NCBI GenBank assembly: GCA_937922805.1
Contig: CALAJV010000007.1
Location: 1 to 64,000 of the forward strand
From: an uncultured Acidimicrobiales bacterium
Lineage (GTDB): Bacteria; Actinomycetota; Acidimicrobiia; Acidimicrobiales; SZUA-35
DNA: 64,000 nucleotides
Direction of reading: 5' to 3'
Below the pieces are notes generated by a model. The model had not been told where the DNA came from, made no database searches, and saw nothing but the letters and a program-made list of their open reading frames with translations. The position numbers were made by a program, and so were the translations under genes. Below, one piece after another: positions 16,490 to 25,095 of the stretch (position 1 is the first letter of the stretch; each line of letters opens with the position of its first letter).

Positions 16490-17218
16490 GTGGAGTCGGA
16501 GATCAACGAGCGGAGGGTTGTCTTTTTGGCAATCCGACTAATGTTCATGACCTTAGTTGTGGTGACCATCGGAACGTTCACAATTACCGAGGTTCATGCC
16601 TGGGTGGCGAACACAAGCGCTAGCAGCTCAAATCAAAATTCAACTCAGCCCGCGGCGCCTCTCAGCGTTCTTCGTTTGTCGAGTGGAGGCAAGCAACGGT
16701 CTACCGTCGGAAGCGGCTTCCCGATTGGGAACTGTCTTCTAACTAACCATCACATTGTGGATGGCGCCAGCTATGTGGCCATCGGTCGGGCTCGGTCAGC
16801 CGCATCGCCTGAGATTGAGACATGGGGTTCGGTAGTAGCTGCTTCACCTGACACAGATGTTGCCGTTGTAGCTGGGGGAGAGGGGCAAATCGGGATCGCA
16901 GCTACCTTTTCATCGGACTCTGTGAGCATTGGACAGCCCATTACGATGGTCGGCTATCACGGCGGTGCCTCTGTTGTCTCCCGAGACGGTTTAGTACATG
17001 CCGTAGTTGATGGCTTGCCGTATGGCATCTCCGGGCCAGTGATACTTATCGACACACTCGCCAGTCAGGGGATGTCCGGCGGCCCAGTGCTGAACCGCGA
17101 GGGAGAAGTTGTTGGCATGCTGTCACGTATTGATGAGCTGACGAGTTTAACGGTAGCAATTCCGACCGGATCGCTTGACGTCCACGTCAAAAGAGCTGAG
17201 ATGTCCGGGCGCTGTTGA
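16490..17218 (+). CDS. Membrane-anchored trypsin-like serine protease
   Basis: This 242-residue protein starts at GTG 16490. An N-terminal hydrophobic segment (about 10-32) anchors or exports it, followed by a Ser/Asn/Gln-rich linker and an S1C/HtrA-like protease domain. The triad is visible: His88 in TNHHIVDG, Asp123 in SPDTDVAVV, Ser196 in GMSGGPVLN. There is no PDZ domain, so it is shorter than HtrA/DegP. It follows the repeat protein by ~120 bp on the same strand and could act on secreted or cell-wall proteins; a link between the two is only suggested by position. Confidence 0.8.
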   Translation: MESEINERRVVFLAIRLMFMTLVVVTIGTFTITEVHAWVANTSASSSNQNSTQPAAPLSVLRLSSGGKQRSTVGSGFPIGNCLLTNHHIVDGASYVAIGRARSAASPEIETWGSVVAASPDTDVAVVAGGEGQIGIAATFSSDSVSIGQPITMVGYHGGASVVSRDGLVHAVVDGLPYGISGPVILIDTLASQGMSGGPVLNREGEVVGMLSRIDELTSLTVAIPTGSLDVHVKRAEMSGRC

Positions 17219-17484
17219 GCGTCGACAACGACTTGCAGATTCGCTGACAAGAAAATACATAGTGCAAGAAGGTAGTCTAATAAGCAGCAAACCTGTCGAT
17301 CATTTAACATAAATGATGGGTCAAGCTTTCGGGATTTTAAGTCAAATAAACACTATTCCGACTTGTTTATTGTGTATAGAGTTGGGGTATCAGTCGTGGT
17401 TCAGCTTCCGCCCAGCAGGTCACCCATAATGGGGCACTGCTTGATCTTGCTCCGCCCGTAGGCGGTGCTCCTTCAGCCCGTGGC

Positions 17485-18519
17485 GTGACCGATCAGGACC
17501 GACCACGAAAGGGCAAGGCGCCACGAGGACTAGGGCGCGGCCTGGCTGGCATTTTGGAAGCACGCCCGGAACGCAAAGAACGAGTCAAGCCGGGAGCGCT
17601 TTCGTTACTCCTCGGGGCCGATGGGGCGGTTGTTAGTGGCGATGTAGACGTCATCAACAAGATCCATAAGGTTGTAATCGACGCAGCTGTCGCCGCCATG
17701 GTCGAGGGGTTTAGCGCCGAAGGCGCAGTTGTCGCCAACCGGTCTATTGCTCTGTCTGAGGCTAGTGATGAAGGGCTGCCAAACTTATCGCTTCGGGTTC
17801 CCCCTAGTTGTAGCGTCTCCTCACCGTTGCTATTCGCTCTGTATGGTCAACTCAGCCAACTGCTGGAAACGGACTCGCCGCCAGGAGTTGTAAGTAGCCA
17901 ACAGCATCAGTTGGGCGATACTTGGGTTTGGATGTACCGGGTCGAAGACGACGGTGTCGCTGACGACTTGCACCCAGGGGAGAGGCCTCCGGCGACGGTC
18001 GCGGCTACCTTTCGTGCTGCCCCATTCGAACCGTGGGAAACCGAAGCACTTTCATCTCTGGTGGCCTCGGTCGCCTTCACTCTTGGCGGAAACAAGAAGC
18101 AAATCAATCTGCGTCGCAAGTTGAAGGCTGACACGACGGTGACGCTGGCAAAGAGTGCAGTGACAGATACTGGAGCTCAAGGCGTTGCCAGTAGCGATGT
18201 CGCCGACGGCCGTTACCTAACCGAAGCCCAAGTTCGGTATCAAGGTTCCATCGTCGGGGTTGAGCCTGGTCTCGATGGCTTTGTTACGGGAACTGCGGTA
18301 GCAGCAGATCCAACGATGGCAGTAGCGGAAGCGGCTGCATCTATTCGTCAATCGAATCACGACGTGGTGTTTGCCGGATCGTCGGAGATCGGTACTCACT
18401 CGGTGACGATTGTCATGTTGACTGAGGCGGGTACGAGGCCCCGGCTCGGTGTTGCCGTTCACGATCCAGGAGATCTGAACGGCGTAGTCGAGGCGGTCCT
18501 AACCGCAACAACGCGGTAA
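17485..18519 (+). CDS. Conserved hypothetical protein with ParB-like N-terminal motif
   Basis: This 344-residue soluble protein starts at GTG 17485. The N terminus is basic and reads PRGLGRGLAGILEA, very like the RKGLGRGL leader by which ParB proteins stimulate ParA, but no ParB nuclease or helix-turn-helix domain follows. The rest looks like two GAF-like or roadblock-like alpha/beta domains (EDDGVADDLHPGE; ETEALSSLVASVAFTLGG; then a repeat-like YQGSIVGVEPGLDGFVTGTA). Function is unknown. The ~265 bp upstream are AT-rich and probably hold its promoter. Confidence 0.65.
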   Translation: MTDQDRPRKGKAPRGLGRGLAGILEARPERKERVKPGALSLLLGADGAVVSGDVDVINKIHKVVIDAAVAAMVEGFSAEGAVVANRSIALSEASDEGLPNLSLRVPPSCSVSSPLLFALYGQLSQLLETDSPPGVVSSQQHQLGDTWVWMYRVEDDGVADDLHPGERPPATVAATFRAAPFEPWETEALSSLVASVAFTLGGNKKQINLRRKLKADTTVTLAKSAVTDTGAQGVASSDVADGRYLTEAQVRYQGSIVGVEPGLDGFVTGTAVAADPTMAVAEAAASIRQSNHDVVFAGSSEIGTHSVTIVMLTEAGTRPRLGVAVHDPGDLNGVVEAVLTATTR

Positions 18520-18654
18520 GAAACCGTTGGAGTACGGCGAATTCAGAACTAACGCTCGCCATGGCTACTTATCTGATTTAAACGGCTCAATTTGGTTAGT
18601 CAATGTGGTTAAGGTGAGGCAGCCCGGCAACGAATTCGAGCTAGGCTAAAAGCC

Positions 18655-20835
18655 GTGTTGCTATTGCGCCTCGTTAAACGATTGTTGTCCATCGGTATAG
18701 TTCTCATTGCGGTCGCCACTGTGGCAGCTGCGACCGTGACAACCATCGCGCCGCAAGTCGGAACCATCGCTGCCGCCCATGAGGGGACTGCAGCAGATCT
18801 GCAGCTAAATACGCTCGCTGAGCGTTCGGCTATGTATGGCTATGACGGAACGTTCCTCACGTTGCTTACCGATGAAGAGAATCGGGAGCCAATGGACTTG
18901 AAGGACGTCCCCCAACCGGTAATTGATGCCATCTTGGCCATCGAGGACTCGGACTTCTACGAACACAACGGAATTAACAAGCGCGGCACGGTTCGAGCTC
19001 TAGTTGAGAACGTGAACGCTGGCGGTATCGCCCAGGGCGGCTCCACCATCACCCAGCAGTTGGTGAAAAATTCGCTCTTAACCAGCGATCAGAACTTCGA
19101 TCGAAAAGCGACTGAGGCGTTCTATGCGCTGCGGCTCGAACGACAAATGACTAAAGATGAAATCCTGGAACGGTACCTCAACACCGTCTATTTCGGTTCG
19201 GGAGCCTACGGAGTTAAGGCGGCGGCTGAGACGTACTGGGGCTACAAGGATCCAAACGAGCTCGGTTGGGCTGAGGCCGCCCTAATGGCCGCAGTCATTC
19301 GTAACCCGACCCAATTTGATCCAACTCGATTTCCAAGCAAAGCCAAAGAACGCCGAAGCGTGGTTCTCAATAGGTTGGTCGGCCTCGGACACATAACTGA
19401 GGAAGAGGCTGCGATATACGAGCTGTCGCCTGTTCCGGCCGAACGACAAGAGCCGCTGCCAACCAAACCGACCGACTACTTCATTGAACAAGCGCTCCAG
19501 ACAATGCTGAACGATCCCCGGATTCTCGGCAACGATAAAGAGTACCGCAAGAACGTGATCTATCGAGGCGGTCTGAAGATCTACACAACGTTCGACCCCG
19601 CAGCCCAGGTGGCAGCGCTAGCAGCCCGAGATGAGGTTCTGCCAGACGAAGAAGGGCTTCCTGAGAGTCAACGTGGTTTTACCGCAGCAATTGCCACCGT
19701 TGAGACGCATACAGGAGCAGTCCGAGCGTTAGTAGGTGGTCCCGAGTTTGAAAAAGAGAAGTTCAACTTGGCGACCCAAGGTCTACGTCAGCCGGGCTCG
19801 TCAATGAAAACGTTTGTGTTGGCGGCATTGTTCGAGAACGGCTATACCCCGAGAGACGTAGTCAGAGCCGATGGGCCCTGTTCATTCGATGTTCCTGGGC
19901 AGAGTAAGCCATACACCGTCGGTGGGTCCTTCAGGGGTCGACAAGATCTGGGGGCCGTAACTCGGTCTTCGAACAACTGTGCGTTTGTACGATTGGGCCA
20001 AGTAGTTGGAAATGAACAAGTAGCTCGAGTCGCCAAGCGGCTCGGAATCTCGACGCTTCTCCCTGAAGCTGGCGAGTTCCTGTCGTTGCCGCTTGGCACA
20101 AACGACGTGCATCCTATGGAAATGGCAGCCGCCTACGCCGCCATTGGAAATGATGGTCTTTACAACGAACCGTGGTACATCGAACGAATAGAGGATCGCG
20201 ACGGTCTCGTCATATACGAACGGCGAGCTAACCCAAGCCGGGCCATCAACGTAGAGCCGGCCCGGATGGTCACCGAAATTTTGGCCAGCAACGTTGAGCG
20301 GGGAACTGGCAAAAGAGCACAGGTGCCCAATCACGATGCGGCCGGAAAAACTGGCACGACGAACGACTTCGCGAACGCTTGGTTCGTCGGTTATACCGAT
20401 TACTACTCGACTGCAGTTTGGCTCGGCGATCCGACCCAAGATCGAACTATTCGACTGCCTGGAAACCAAGGTGGCGTGTTCGGTGGCGTTATCCCAGCGA
20501 AAATATGGGGTGTCTACAACGGGGTGCTTCACGAAGATCTTGAACCTCGAGATTTCGAATCGCCAGCATCCTACGGCGGCGGCCGGTACCTGAAAGTGGC
20601 AGGCGAAATCGATTTCTGTGATGAGGCGAATTTCGAAGGCGCCACCAACGGAACCGAGCTGATCGACTCGAACGGCAACGGCCGACTCGACTGTTTCCGG
20701 GCGATAACGACGGTTGAGGAATCAACCACAACTACCGAGACCTTCCCCGAGCCCACACAGCCGCCACAACCAACTTTCCCCGAAACGACAGTTTTCGAGC
20801 AAGAACAGCCCCCCGATGGGGGAAATGGCGAATAG
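18655..20835 (+). CDS. Class A penicillin-binding protein (glycosyltransferase/transpeptidase)
   Basis: This 726-residue bifunctional peptidoglycan synthase starts at GTG 18655. One N-terminal transmembrane segment (6-30) is followed by a GT51 domain (AIEDSDFYEHNGI, GGSTITQQLVKN, RYLNTVYFG) and a transpeptidase domain with SSMK (Ser382-Lys385), SSN at ~438 and KTGTT at ~565. The tail is Thr/Pro/Glu-rich (TTVEESTTTTETF, then PPQPTFPE), as in many actinobacterial PBP1 proteins. It polymerises and cross-links cell-wall peptidoglycan outside the membrane. Confidence 0.93.
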   Translation: MLLLRLVKRLLSIGIVLIAVATVAAATVTTIAPQVGTIAAAHEGTAADLQLNTLAERSAMYGYDGTFLTLLTDEENREPMDLKDVPQPVIDAILAIEDSDFYEHNGINKRGTVRALVENVNAGGIAQGGSTITQQLVKNSLLTSDQNFDRKATEAFYALRLERQMTKDEILERYLNTVYFGSGAYGVKAAAETYWGYKDPNELGWAEAALMAAVIRNPTQFDPTRFPSKAKERRSVVLNRLVGLGHITEEEAAIYELSPVPAERQEPLPTKPTDYFIEQALQTMLNDPRILGNDKEYRKNVIYRGGLKIYTTFDPAAQVAALAARDEVLPDEEGLPESQRGFTAAIATVETHTGAVRALVGGPEFEKEKFNLATQGLRQPGSSMKTFVLAALFENGYTPRDVVRADGPCSFDVPGQSKPYTVGGSFRGRQDLGAVTRSSNNCAFVRLGQVVGNEQVARVAKRLGISTLLPEAGEFLSLPLGTNDVHPMEMAAAYAAIGNDGLYNEPWYIERIEDRDGLVIYERRANPSRAINVEPARMVTEILASNVERGTGKRAQVPNHDAAGKTGTTNDFANAWFVGYTDYYSTAVWLGDPTQDRTIRLPGNQGGVFGGVIPAKIWGVYNGVLHEDLEPRDFESPASYGGGRYLKVAGEIDFCDEANFEGATNGTELIDSNGNGRLDCFRAITTVEESTTTTETFPEPTQPPQPTFPETTVFEQEQPPDGGNGE

Positions 20836-20886
20836 CCTGTTCTTAACCCAAAGTGGACCAGCACGAAAATAGAGAGGGACGATCGG

Positions 20887-21606
20887 TTGGCTTCTTCGGC
20901 CTATGAGCAGATCTTGAAAGTCCAGGCACTTGACGTATCCATTCGCCAACTTCGTCACCGGCACGCCCATCACGAAACTCGTCTAGCCGTCGACAAGATT
21001 GAGACTCGCCTGGAAGCGATCGACGTTGAGATCGCCAGTGTTGATGCGGAAATCGCTGAAGCACAGAAGCAGCAGAGAGATCTTGAATTAGAGGTCGGGA
21101 GTATCGAGGACAAGCAAAAAGGGATTCAGGCCAAACTTTACGGTGGTGAAATCACCGCTTCCAAGGAGTTGCTAGCACTCCAGGCCGAAGCCGATGGTTT
21201 GGCCGAGAAGCAGCGAGCGGTTGAGGACGATCAGCTTGTAATCATGGAAAACGTAGAATTGCTCAACGAACGCAGAGCTGAGATCGATCAACGGCGCTCC
21301 GCTTGTATCGCTGAGCTAAACGAGATGGTAGGTACTCGAAACGTCGCTCTGGCCGAGGTCGACACTGAGATCGAGGCCAACGAGCAGCAGCGTCAAACCG
21401 AGGCCGCTCCAGCGAATCCTGAATTGCTAGCTCGATATGAATCGCTTCGGGATTTGTACGACGGGGTGGCGGTGGCCCGACTAGTCAACGGAACCTGTGA
21501 TGGTTGCCATATGCAGCTGTCGGCGGTGGCAGTCGATCAACTTGGGAAAATGCCGGAGGACGCGGTTGTGACCTGTGAAGAGTGTGGCCGACTCCTCGTT
21601 CGCTAA
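20887..21606 (+). CDS. Coiled-coil protein with C4 zinc ribbon
   Basis: This 239-residue protein, TTG start at 20887, is a long antiparallel coiled coil (about 10-180) followed by a C-terminal zinc ribbon with two CxxC pairs (GTCDGCHM and VTCEECGRLL). It belongs to the C4-type zinc-ribbon family found next to RNase H and phosphoglycerate-mutase-like genes in actinobacteria. Here too a histidine phosphatase follows in the same direction. The role is thought to involve nucleic-acid binding; it is not established. Confidence 0.82.
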   Translation: MASSAYEQILKVQALDVSIRQLRHRHAHHETRLAVDKIETRLEAIDVEIASVDAEIAEAQKQQRDLELEVGSIEDKQKGIQAKLYGGEITASKELLALQAEADGLAEKQRAVEDDQLVIMENVELLNERRAEIDQRRSACIAELNEMVGTRNVALAEVDTEIEANEQQRQTEAAPANPELLARYESLRDLYDGVAVARLVNGTCDGCHMQLSAVAVDQLGKMPEDAVVTCEECGRLLVR

Positions 21607-21669
21607 CATGGCCGCGGCTATTCCTCGATCGGTGAATGCCGTAACGCTGCTCAGGTGCGAGGACCAACC

Positions 21670-22152
21670 ATGGTGATGTGGTTTGTCGTCTTGGCCCCGG
21701 TTCTAGTGGCCGAAGTGTTTCAAAGCCCACGGGTCGACTATCGTCTGGTCGCTTTAGGGGCGGTTGCTCCCTCGATCTTGGCCTTTGTCGGCGCTCCGCC
21801 CCTGATGCACACGCTTCTAGCGCCCGTCGCCGTGCTGACAGTGGTCATGCTGACCACAATTGGTCGCCGATTAATCCGACGTCGGCTTCTCGGCATCCCG
21901 ATCGGAATGTTCGTTCACCTGATTCTCGATGCCTCCTGGTCGACTACCTCGCTGTTTTGGTGGCCGGTTTTCGGAATTGAGTTCGAGGAACTTCGTGTTC
22001 TAGAAACGGCTCCGCTGATCGTTCCGCTGGCCTTTGAGCTCGTCGCTCTCGCCCTCATTTGGCCTTTGGCAAAACGATATGGGCTAACAACACCCGAGAA
22101 CCGACGACTGCTGGCGACAACTGGACACCTACAGCGACAATTTCTCTCCTGA
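21670..22152 (+). CDS. Integral membrane protein of unknown function
   Basis: The ATG at 21670 is preceded by GAGGA at a good distance; a GTG lies 15 bases further up. The 160-residue product has about four hydrophobic segments with conserved-looking polar residues (a PPLMHTLLAP segment and an FVHLILDASWST segment) that recall membrane-bound metal-dependent hydrolases. It lies between the zinc-ribbon and histidine-phosphatase genes with short gaps, so it is probably co-transcribed. Confidence 0.65.
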   Translation: MVMWFVVLAPVLVAEVFQSPRVDYRLVALGAVAPSILAFVGAPPLMHTLLAPVAVLTVVMLTTIGRRLIRRRLLGIPIGMFVHLILDASWSTTSLFWWPVFGIEFEELRVLETAPLIVPLAFELVALALIWPLAKRYGLTTPENRRLLATTGHLQRQFLS

Positions 22153-22165
22153 TGGAAGCTTGGCT

Positions 22166-22750
22166 ATGACTCTCTATGTTGTCCGACACGGCCGAACCGA
22201 AGCAAACGCTTCCGGGTTGTTACTAGGGCGAGCCGATCCAGAGCTAGATAGCCATGGAGTGCGTCAGGCGGACGCGATCGCCAATGCTCTGTCACTAAGC
22301 GACCCGGTAGTAGTCAGCAGTCCGCTACAGCGCTGTGTCCAGACTGCGGCCGCCTTCGGCTCAGGCTCAACAACCGATGAGCGGTTTATCGAACTGGACT
22401 ACGGCGAATTCGACCTTCGGCCGATCAGCGAAATTCCGAAGGCGACCTGGTCTGAGTGGAGAGAGGACGCTGACTTCCGTCCCCCGGGTGGGGAGACGCT
22501 CAACGAACTTCAGATGCGGGTAGAAGCGGCTCTCGATGAATTCAAGGGCATCGCAGCGGAACGAGATGTGGTTGTTGTGAGCCACGTGTCGCCAATTAAG
22601 GCGGCCGTGGCCTGGGCATTAGGGGCCCAGGCTGAGACATCATGGCGGTGCTTTGTTGCCCAGGCATCAATCACCCGCATCTCAACCAACGGCCCGACGC
22701 CTTCGCTCCATGGGTTCAATATCGTCGATCACCTTCCCGAGGAGGAATAG
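22166..22750 (+). CDS. Histidine phosphatase family protein
   Basis: Start chosen at ATG 22166, with GGAAG about 9 bases upstream (a TTG lies 6 bases earlier). The 194-residue product has the phosphoglycerate-mutase-like motif VVRHGRTEAN, the second-half Glu region (ELDYGEFDLRPI) and the catalytic His in VVVVSHVSPIKAA. It is of the CobC/GpmB type, acting on a phosphomonoester; in actinobacteria it is often paired with the zinc-ribbon/RNase H group. The substrate is not clear. Confidence 0.85.
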   Translation: MTLYVVRHGRTEANASGLLLGRADPELDSHGVRQADAIANALSLSDPVVVSSPLQRCVQTAAAFGSGSTTDERFIELDYGEFDLRPISEIPKATWSEWREDADFRPPGGETLNELQMRVEAALDEFKGIAAERDVVVVSHVSPIKAAVAWALGAQAETSWRCFVAQASITRISTNGPTPSLHGFNIVDHLPEEE

Positions 22751-22803
22751 CCAGTCCAGCAGTAGACCTCGTGGTTCGGCGACTGGTCTGTTCTGTATGC
22801 CTC

Positions 22804-23188
<385 letters not shown>

Positions 23189-23281
23189 TCTACCGTAGCA
23201 GCTACGTTGATTAGATAGCGCATAAATGTTGACGCGCCGAAACCACGCGAGCAACCTCGGCCAGGTTGGCAACGTTGGCGG

Positions 23282-23671
23282 CTAGGACAGGCGCAGGTTA
23301 CGCCGTCGAAGCCAGTCTTGGCCCAACGCCCCGCATGCTCCGGCGAATGCAGCCAGAATGGCCGAGACGATCATCGCTGGGATGCTGATTGTGTTCCCGC
23401 TAGCGAGCGACGCGATGACTCCGAAGACTTGAGCGACGACGAAGGCAAGTAGAGCTGCGGCGACGCCGTGCAGCATTGGCGTATCGGTTCGCAACCGAGC
23501 AGCGACAGCTCCGGCGACAACAAATCCACTTAGAAGCAGAGCAAAGAACAGCCAAGACCACAATTGAGCCGCGTTCTCGCCGAGGAGTAGTCGAGAGATC
23601 AAAGCCGCTGGGATAATCAGGATCAACCCTGCGGTGGCTGCCGTTCTGAGCACTGTCAGATCCAGTCCCAT
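23282..23671 (-). CDS. Small membrane protein, four predicted segments
   Basis: This protein has 129 residues from ATG 23671 (an ATG at 23692 is also in frame but overlaps the trpD start on the other strand). There are four hydrophobic helices: GLILIIPAALIS, LFFALLLSGFVVAGAV, GVAAALLAFVVAQVFGVIAS and MIVSAILAAFAGACG. The fold resembles TIGR04086/YrzE-like membrane proteins. It is divergent from trpD. Function is unknown. Confidence 0.65.
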   Translation of the reverse strand: MGLDLTVLRTAATAGLILIIPAALISRLLLGENAAQLWSWLFFALLLSGFVVAGAVAARLRTDTPMLHGVAAALLAFVVAQVFGVIASLASGNTISIPAMIVSAILAAFAGACGALGQDWLRRRNLRLS

Positions 23672-23690
23672 GTGCTTTAGAGTACCGATC

Positions 23691-24749
23691 ATGGGAGATG
23701 AAAACGCAGTTCAGCAATTTGGGGGATGGGCCCGGGTGTTCGAGACTCTGGTCGATGGCCAGGATCTCACTGTCGAGCAAGCATCAGCGGCAATGGAAGA
23801 CATTTTGACCGGAAGGGCGACACAAGCTCAGATCTCGGGACTCCTAGTGGCCATTCGAGCGAAAGGGGAGACGGTTGACGAACTAGTGGGGTTTACCAAG
23901 GCAATGCTGGGAGCAGCAGAACCGTTGACGTTGGCTGAAGGGGCGATCGACATTGTTGGCACTGGCGGTTCAAAGCATCGCCAAGACCATGCGTTGAACG
24001 TTTCGACTATGGCATCAATCGTTGCCTCGGCCGCCGGAGCGGTAGTTTGCAAACACGGGAACCGCAAAGCGTCTTCAACGTCGGGGTCATTCGACTTTCT
24101 TGAGGCTCTAGGCGTAACCATTGATCTCGGGCCGGCGGAGCTAGAGCAGTGCGTGGCTGAGATCGGCCTTGGGTTTGCGTTTGCGAAGTCTTTCCACCCG
24201 GCTATGCGTTTTGCCGGACCAGTGAGGGCTGAGCTTGGGATTCCGACGGTCTTCAATCAGCTAGGACCGATCGCTCATCCCGGCCGTCCTCGTCGCCAAG
24301 TTGTCGGTACCGCCAACGAGGATCGAGCTAAAGCAACCGCTTCTGTGCTGATGTCGATGGGGGCCGAGCTGTCATGGGTAGTTACCGGGGCCGGAGGTTT
24401 AGATGAGCTGACCACGACAGGAGCATCAATCATCTACGAAGTGTCCCAGGGGGGCGTATCCCGTAGCGAAGTTTCGCCCGACGATTTCGGTATGCCAATC
24501 CGCACCCCCAGCGACCTCATGGGCGGCGATGCCCACCGGAATGTCGAAATATTTTTGGCGATGGTCGATGGGAGCTCGGGCCCGACCACCGACATTGTCG
24601 TTTTGAATGCGGCGGCTGGACTCGTCGTCGCTGGAGTAGCTAGCGATCTGGTAGAAGGTGTGTCTCTTTCCGCCGAGGCTCTTGCGTCTGGGCTGGTCCG
24701 ATCGAAGCTTGACCGACTTCGTCAGCTAACGGCCGATTTGGGGTCGTAA
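23691..24749 (+). CDS. trpD: Anthranilate phosphoribosyltransferase
   Basis: ATG 23691 gives a 352-residue protein (MGDENAVQ start), the family's usual length; the upstream extension is not needed. It has the PRPP-binding GTGGSKHRQDHALNVST motif, KHGNRKASSTSG and the anthranilate-site region FHPAMRFAGPVRAELG. It transfers phosphoribose to anthranilate, the second committed step of tryptophan synthesis. No other trp gene is next to it. GTGGSKH instead of the common GTGGDG is a small variation also seen in actinobacterial homologues. Confidence 0.93.
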   Translation: MGDENAVQQFGGWARVFETLVDGQDLTVEQASAAMEDILTGRATQAQISGLLVAIRAKGETVDELVGFTKAMLGAAEPLTLAEGAIDIVGTGGSKHRQDHALNVSTMASIVASAAGAVVCKHGNRKASSTSGSFDFLEALGVTIDLGPAELEQCVAEIGLGFAFAKSFHPAMRFAGPVRAELGIPTVFNQLGPIAHPGRPRRQVVGTANEDRAKATASVLMSMGAELSWVVTGAGGLDELTTTGASIIYEVSQGGVSRSEVSPDDFGMPIRTPSDLMGGDAHRNVEIFLAMVDGSSGPTTDIVVLNAAAGLVVAGVASDLVEGVSLSAEALASGLVRSKLDRLRQLTADLGS

Positions 24750-25095
24750 GCCTAGAACTCCATCAAGCAGGAATTTTTGACAAAGGTACTAGATCAACTT
24801 CGGCAATTATTCAAAAATGGAATTAAATTGTCGATCGCTCATCAATTTTGCGCTCTGTCAATCCTATTTCGGCGAAGTAATAGGCCGAAACGACTAGTTG
24901 AAAGGCGCAAATACTCGTTCGATTCGGGCCAAGATAGCCTGTACCAGTGGCCTAAGTAGTGGCTAACTTTGTGTGTCAGTGGCTAATTGTGATGAGACAT
25001 GGGTAGACAAGGTTGGATCTAGTGGCGTCCTGGCAGACAATGGAACGTATAGAAGCTAACTGCAGTGGAGAATCGTTCGTTCGGAGGTTGCGGAA
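24750..25095. other. 346-bp gene-free region with a hairpin and short repeats
   Basis: No credible gene. A perfect 7-bp hairpin, TTTCGGC (24867-24873) with GCCGAAA (24884-24890), competes with CCTAT/ATAGG across the same loop. Further on, three GTGGC(C)TAA-like repeats lie around 24950-24990. The region probably holds the trpD terminator and the promoter of the long coiled-coil gene. Confidence 0.5.

Noticed and set aside
19882..20532. 216-residue minus-strand frame inside the PBP gene
   Set aside because: Lies wholly opposite the transpeptidase domain, whose motifs are intact; shadow.
23634..23690. N-terminal extension of trpD
   Set aside because: The usual TrpD length and N terminus are reached from ATG 23691; the extension overlaps the divergent membrane-protein gene.
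24777..24959. 60-residue plus-strand open frame after trpD
   Set aside because: TTG-type start without ribosome site, crosses a hairpin, basic and featureless product.
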